From contig BLZA01000017.1 of NCBI GenBank assembly GCA_013423385.1, positions 682,001 through 746,000 of the forward strand: a stretch of DNA of 64,000 bases, given 5' to 3'. The translations under genes were made by a program, and so were the position numbers. Each line of letters starts with the position of its first letter. Position 1 is the stretch's first letter. Source of the stretch: Naganishia liquefaciens (lineage: Eukaryota; Basidiomycota; Tremellomycetes; Filobasidiales; Filobasidiaceae). Positions 60,112 to 64,000 of the stretch are shown here, piece by piece. Below the pieces are notes generated by a model. The model was not told the origin of the DNA. It did no database searches and saw nothing but the letters and a program-made list of their open reading frames with translations.

Positions 60112-61467
60112 TCATGCCACGGACTTGCGGCTTTTCTTCTCTTTCCGCTCCAACTTCTTCTCCTTGACGTCCGCGCCCGCTTCAGACTTTCTCGACTTCT
60201 TCTTCTCCTTCTTCTCTGACGGTGCCGATGACTTGATGGGCTTCGCAACGGTTGCAACCTCGTCGACGTCCATCTCATCGGCTTTGCGCTTGACTTGAGC
60301 CACGTTGTATTCACGTTGCGGGTCAACACGATCGATGATTGTCATCGTGCTCGTGTTGGCGGCGCCGAAAGGCAGATTTCGGTACTTGAGCTTCTCCAGT
60401 GGTTGTGGGCGCTTTGAGGGTACCGATGGTGCGGTCGATTCCGACGTGAATGTCGGGAAAGCAGGATCACTGCTCGCGGCGGCTTGATCTTGCGGAGCCA
60501 CAGGAGCCAATATCAGATGTCTCGAGATCTTTTGGGGTGCTGCGAAGACTGTCAGTATTGAGAAATGCTCGAGCATGTGAGCTAGCTCACCAGTAAACAT
60601 GGCATTTCTCCGAATATCTGGCACAACCAAACGCAATCCCTCCATTTCTTCACCTCCAACAGCTACCACTTTGCCAACACCCAACTCCTCCTTGACAGCA
60701 GCCTCGTGTCCCGTGTTCGAGTCACCTTGCTCGCGCGGACCCTTGCCGATCCCGTCCACATCCATCTTCGCCGACGTTGAACTCGGCAAGAGAAGACTAT
60801 CGGCGAGTGTGGGTCGTGCAGCGGGGTCCCGTTCCATGTTGGGAAGCGCGGCGATATCTTTGGGATTACTCGTCTGAGTCGAGGCAAGTCGCAGCTGATA
60901 TGTCGATTTACTGGTCTGAACGGTACCGAAGATACCTCGCTTGGAGCTTTCGGCGTCCTGCGAAGGCTGGAAGTCTGCGAATCGGGAAGGCTTGAAATTG
61001 CGTGGCACTCGGATGGCCCAGAGCTCGACACCGGGCTTCGCGGCGAGAGCATTCCATTCAAAGGGACTTGAAGCGACAGTCGTCTTGACCGATGCAAGAT
61101 CAAATTTGGTCATTCCTTGTGGTGGGGCGTACGGACTGTGATCGTGAATGATATGAGTAATGAGTTGCGATAACTTGATGATGAACACATACGCATATGA
61201 TCCGCTTGTCTTCTTTTGTGCTTGTTGAGCTCCTACTGCGGCTTCCTCCTCGGCGCTGTCCTCGCTGTCCTCACTGTCATCGCTGCTTGACTCTCCCATT
61301 CTCGGCGCCGCGTTCACCATATCGATGTCCTCGGAGTCGTCGGAATCCTGCAAAAACTCGGCGCTCTTTTCCGCCTTTTGTATGGTCGTCATCTCCGTGG
61401 ATTCCTTCGATCCTTTGCCTGATTTCGCAATTGGTTTAGCGACGGCCGATTTGGCAGACTTGGCCAT
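60112..61467 (-). CDS. RPA34: RNA polymerase I subunit A34.5-like protein
   Basis: Probable partner of A49 in the TFIIF-like heterodimer of RNA polymerase I. ATG 61467-61465: MAKSAKSAVAKPIAKSGKGS, basic, then an acidic tract (DSDDSEDIDMV, SSDDSEDSEDSAEEEA). An in-frame intron near 61190 removes a hydrophobic stretch and joins SGSYA to PYAPPQGMTKFDLAS. The core reads FEWNALAAKPGVELWAIRVP, RNFKPSRF, KSTYQLRLASTQTSNPKDI and GLRLVVPDIRRNAMFTGELA, then ISRHLILAPVAPQ. The C-terminus is Lys-rich (EKKEKKKSRKSEAG) and ends KEKKSRKSVA with TGA at 60114-60112. ELWAIRVPRNF and the Lys-rich tail agree with the A34.5 family, which is fast-evolving, so confidence is moderate. Confidence 0.8.
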   Translation of the reverse strand: MAKSAKSAVAKPIAKSGKGSKESTEMTTIQKAEKSAEFLQDSDDSEDIDMVNAAPRMGESSSDDSEDSEDSAEEEAAVGAQQAQKKTSGSYAYVFIIKLSQLITHIIHDHSPYAPPQGMTKFDLASVKTTVASSPFEWNALAAKPGVELWAIRVPRNFKPSRFADFQPSQDAESSKRGIFGTVQTSKSTYQLRLASTQTSNPKDIAALPNMERDPAARPTLADSLLLPSSTSAKMDVDGIGKGPREQGDSNTGHEAAVKEELGVGKVVAVGGEEMEGLRLVVPDIRRNAMFTGELAHMLEHFSILTVFAAPQKISRHLILAPVAPQDQAAASSDPAFPTFTSESTAPSVPSKRPQPLEKLKYRNLPFGAANTSTMTIIDRVDPQREYNVAQVKRKADEMDVDEVATVAKPIKSSAPSEKKEKKKSRKSEAGADVKEKKLERKEKKSRKSVA

Positions 61468-61962
61468 GATTGAGAGCAATCGGATCGAGATGTGACTGGT
61501 CGAGAAGTTGAGCTGGGATTGCGCTTTTTCCTCTGATACAGTACGCCGGTTGTATGTAGTGCAATGCGTGACTCTAGCCTTCTAAATGTAACACCGGCAC
61601 CGGCTCTGTGGAGTTCCGCTCGACCACACACCACCTGTTCAGTACCCTCGACCCTACACCCAACTTTTGAAACCCGCACGTGATTGCTGCTTTCTGCTGA
61701 GGTAAGCTGAAACAGGCAGAGGCCCGGATTCGTCACCGCCGACCGACAGCGGCGGCTGCGCACTACTGCTATCAGCTTGCACGTCTCCACCTCGTTTCCG
61801 ATCTACTATTCGGTCCAGCCAAGTGATACTCGCTGAATTCTTGATCAGAAACGCTGCACATCACCGTCACGGATTGTAAACTGGATCTCGAGCATTTCGC
61901 CTCCTGTCCGTGAACCGTTGCATCTTACACAGCCGCAATCGAGTAATCGACTATCACGCGGC
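61468..61962. promoter_or_regulatory. Divergent promoter, RPA34-like / ARL8
   Basis: 495 bases between divergent starts. No element is named with confidence; a short ccaccggcaccggctc-type GC-rich patch sits near 61590-61605. Confidence 0.4.
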
Positions 61963-63019
61963 ATGGCGTACCTCTTCTCAAATCTCCTCAACTGGCTGAG
62001 AGGACTCTTCTTTGCGAAGCACCTCGAGGTGACAATTGTCGGACTGCAGGTAAGCCGTTCGATTGGCGCTATCGTCGTTCTGAGCTTATTTCCAAGTTGA
62101 TTCCGGGATAAAGGCTAGTGGGAAGACCAGGTAATTTTGCACCGTAACGACAATCCTGATTCGATAGCTCACGGTCTCTTCTTCAATAGCTTGGTAAACG
62201 TTCTCGGAGCCAACCAGTTCTCCGAAGATGTTGTTCCGACAGTAGCATTCAACCTACGTCAAGTCAGAAAGGGAAACGTGGTCATGAAGATATGGGATGT
62301 CGCGGTCAGTCGGGTTCAACCCTGACTGTGCTCAGTCGGTGATCCTGATCCATCGTTTATCCTGACCATAGGGACAACCAAAGTTTAGGAATATGTGGGA
62401 TCGATATGCCCGTGGAGCCGATGCGATTTTGTGCGTTCCGGCTCGAACAATCGCCTTTCCTGCTCGTGGCTCATGTCTTTGGCACTTACGTCCAGATACG
62501 TCGTAGACGCAGCAGATGCAAGTCACAGCACGAGCGGCTGACAGGATTCTCAATACTGATGACGCGCTGCTTGCCTTTTCTAGAAAGCAAGCATACCTAC
62601 CGCGGCTTCTGAGTTGCAATCGCTTCTGGCGGTACCCGCTCTAGCAGGAGTGCCTCTCCTGGTGGTACGCTGATAAACGTCTCCCGCAAGTTGTTTTCCT
62701 CACGTGCACTCATTTGTTCTTGTGTATTATCAGTTGGCCAACAAGAACGATCTGCCGGGAGCGTTGGGCGTGGATGACCTTATTGCGGAAATGTTAGGCC
62801 CGCGTGGTATCCGCGTAGCAAGCCTCAGCTGACCACATCTTCTGTAGGGCCTTGGACAAGATTCAGAATCGACCAGTGTCCGTGAGTGTCCTCTTCTCTC
62901 CATACACTCATGCTCGAGCTGACTCTATGTCTATCTGGAAACAGTGCTACTCCACGTCGAACAAGACGAAACATAATTTGGATATTGTCCTTGCCTGGCT
63001 CTCGCAAAGGGCTCATTGA
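61963..63019 (+). CDS. ARL8: Arl8-type small GTPase
   Basis: Arf-like GTPase of lysosome/vacuole membranes, in animals linking them to kinesin and tethers. Exons 61963-62049, 62115-62131, 62190-62304, 62372-62430, 62496-62517, 62584 onward. N-terminal amphipathic helix [20 protein letters not shown] (no Gly2, so not myristoylated, as in Arl8). P-loop GLQASGKTS; switch [35 protein letters not shown] (switch II); [45 protein letters not shown] (NKxD); [23 protein letters not shown] at 63017-63019. The intron after DAAD starts with GC (62518-62583). The protein matches Arl8 along its whole length. Confidence 0.95.
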
Positions 63020-64000
63020 ATGGTTTCCGCAGATAGCCTCTTCATTCAATGTCTCTCTCAGACGCCTCGCAACTACTGCGCTCATCAATTATCAACAAGG
63101 TCTTTCTCGTGATCCTCTCCTCTCCCTGTATTAGCAGATGAGAGCTCTCTTTCGGGTAGCCTTCGGAGGCCACTCTTTGTTGTACGTGTATTATAATGTC
63201 TGACTCGAAGACTGCTACTGCGCGAAGGGCGCGGAGAAACGAGGGGTAACCTGGATACTCGATTGGAGAGAAATTGCGCAGCGATTTGTCTCGATCCTTC
63301 GTGGCAATATCTCGTGTCGCAGTTGACGATTCTGGCCCCGTCCACTCCGTTCTTCAGCCTGCAGGCGAGTCTTGAGCAGACCGACGCGAGCCCAAAGAAA
63401 GTCGGACCTCGAACTTCCAAGTAGTAGCCAAAGTCGACCAGGCAGGACCCCAGAACTAGTCACGTGAGGGATGACCTTACCCAGCCTTACCCGCGAGTCC
63501 CGCAAGTGAGACATGAACATCCGCCTTCACATGCGCACTTGCCAAATTAATTCGTCATGATTGCCTTTCTCTTCGATCTTCCTGATGAATGGTCTTTCCA
63601 TCTCAACCATTGCACTGGCATACATCATCGTCTTCACACTGACATCACCAGCAATCAATATCTTTCTCCCGTCGATACGCCGCATAGCGACCAAAATCCC
63701 AAGCGACGGTTTGAAGCCGTGAGGAGCCGACGATGGGTGCCACGGTTGAATCCGCGAAGTCGAGTTTGTGCACTTCGCCAAAATTGCGTGTAGGTACGAT
63801 GTAAGAAAAAGGGGTACGTAAGTTCCTTAGCACTAATTCGAGCCGAAGGGGACAAGTCTGATTGACGCTTGGCCAGATTGAGAGAGGCAGTCGACTGATT
63901 CCGCGAGGTCCATGGACGTATAAAGAGAAGGAGTTCGGCCGTATGGCTCTTCGAATTGCGTAGAGGTTCCTGCTCGACACCACGCTCCAAGTCAAATACA
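63020..64000 (-). other. Right-edge region with unassigned minus-strand frames
   Basis: No gene is recognised in the last 980 bases. Minus-strand frames at 63995-63645 (containing FGEVHKLDFADSTVAPIVG) and 63781-63527 (containing GRKILIAGDVSVKTMMY) have coding-like composition and could be exons of a gene entering from the right. I can fix neither start, stop nor family. Confidence 0.25.

Overview
The window is nuclear DNA of a fungus with dense, short introns (about 50-70 nt, GT-AG, occasionally GC-AG), genes on both strands and short intergenic gaps. Gene style and content (WASP, Bbc1 with C-terminal domain, Npr2, a Cdc7/Cdc15-type kinase, a DUF7918-like protein, Zn2Cys6 and bZIP regulators) point to a basidiomycete, most likely Agaricomycotina and perhaps a tremellomycetous yeast; this placement is inference. 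No rRNA, convincing tRNA, CRISPR, virus-like element or transposase was recognised.

Layout. 1-4.7 kb: 3' part of the V-ATPase proteolipid subunit c gene (with micro-exons), then a Zn2Cys6 transcription factor. 5.5-6.3 kb: a zinc-knuckle/SR protein (-). 6.3-10.9 kb: a gene-poor stretch with fragmentary coding-like frames, a 10-bp tandem repeat and a duplicated segment; I cannot assign it. 11-12.5 kb: bZIP factor. 13.8-24.3 kb: methylthioribulose-1-phosphate dehydratase (-), diacylglycerol acyltransferase 2, DAHP synthase and the SH3 actin-patch protein Bbc1. 25.2-30.1 kb: Npr2 (-) divergent from a Ste7-type MAPKK. 32-38.2 kb: a SIN/MEN-type kinase with a CH-like module and a CAAX-like tail, facing a PCI-domain protein (-). 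38.5-41.2 kb: a DUF7918-like gene and a fragment of a relative. 41.6-53.9 kb: lariat debranching enzyme Dbr1 (-), nucleoporin Seh1, WASP (-), cytochrome c oxidase subunit IV/Cox5 (-), Gcn20-type ABC-F ATPase (-) and a membrane protein possibly related to Apq12. 54.3-58.6 kb: two tandem 2OG-Fe(II) oxygenases. 59.1-63.0 kb: profilin, Pol I subunit A34.5-like (-) and Arl8. The right edge holds only unassigned frames.

Functional links. Three genes act on cortical actin (Bbc1, WASP, profilin). Npr2 and Seh1 both belong to the SEA/GATOR nutrient-sensing assembly in fungi, and Gcn20 senses amino-acid shortage with Gcn1/Gcn2; DAHP synthase and MtnB are amino-acid enzymes of the kind such circuits control. 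V-ATPase subunit c and Arl8 are vacuole/lysosome proteins. These are thematic links only: the genes are monocistronic and scattered, and no operon-like cluster is implied. The least explained material is the kinase architecture, the tandem oxygenases, the micro-exons, and the 6.3-10.9 kb and 30.1-32.0 kb regions.
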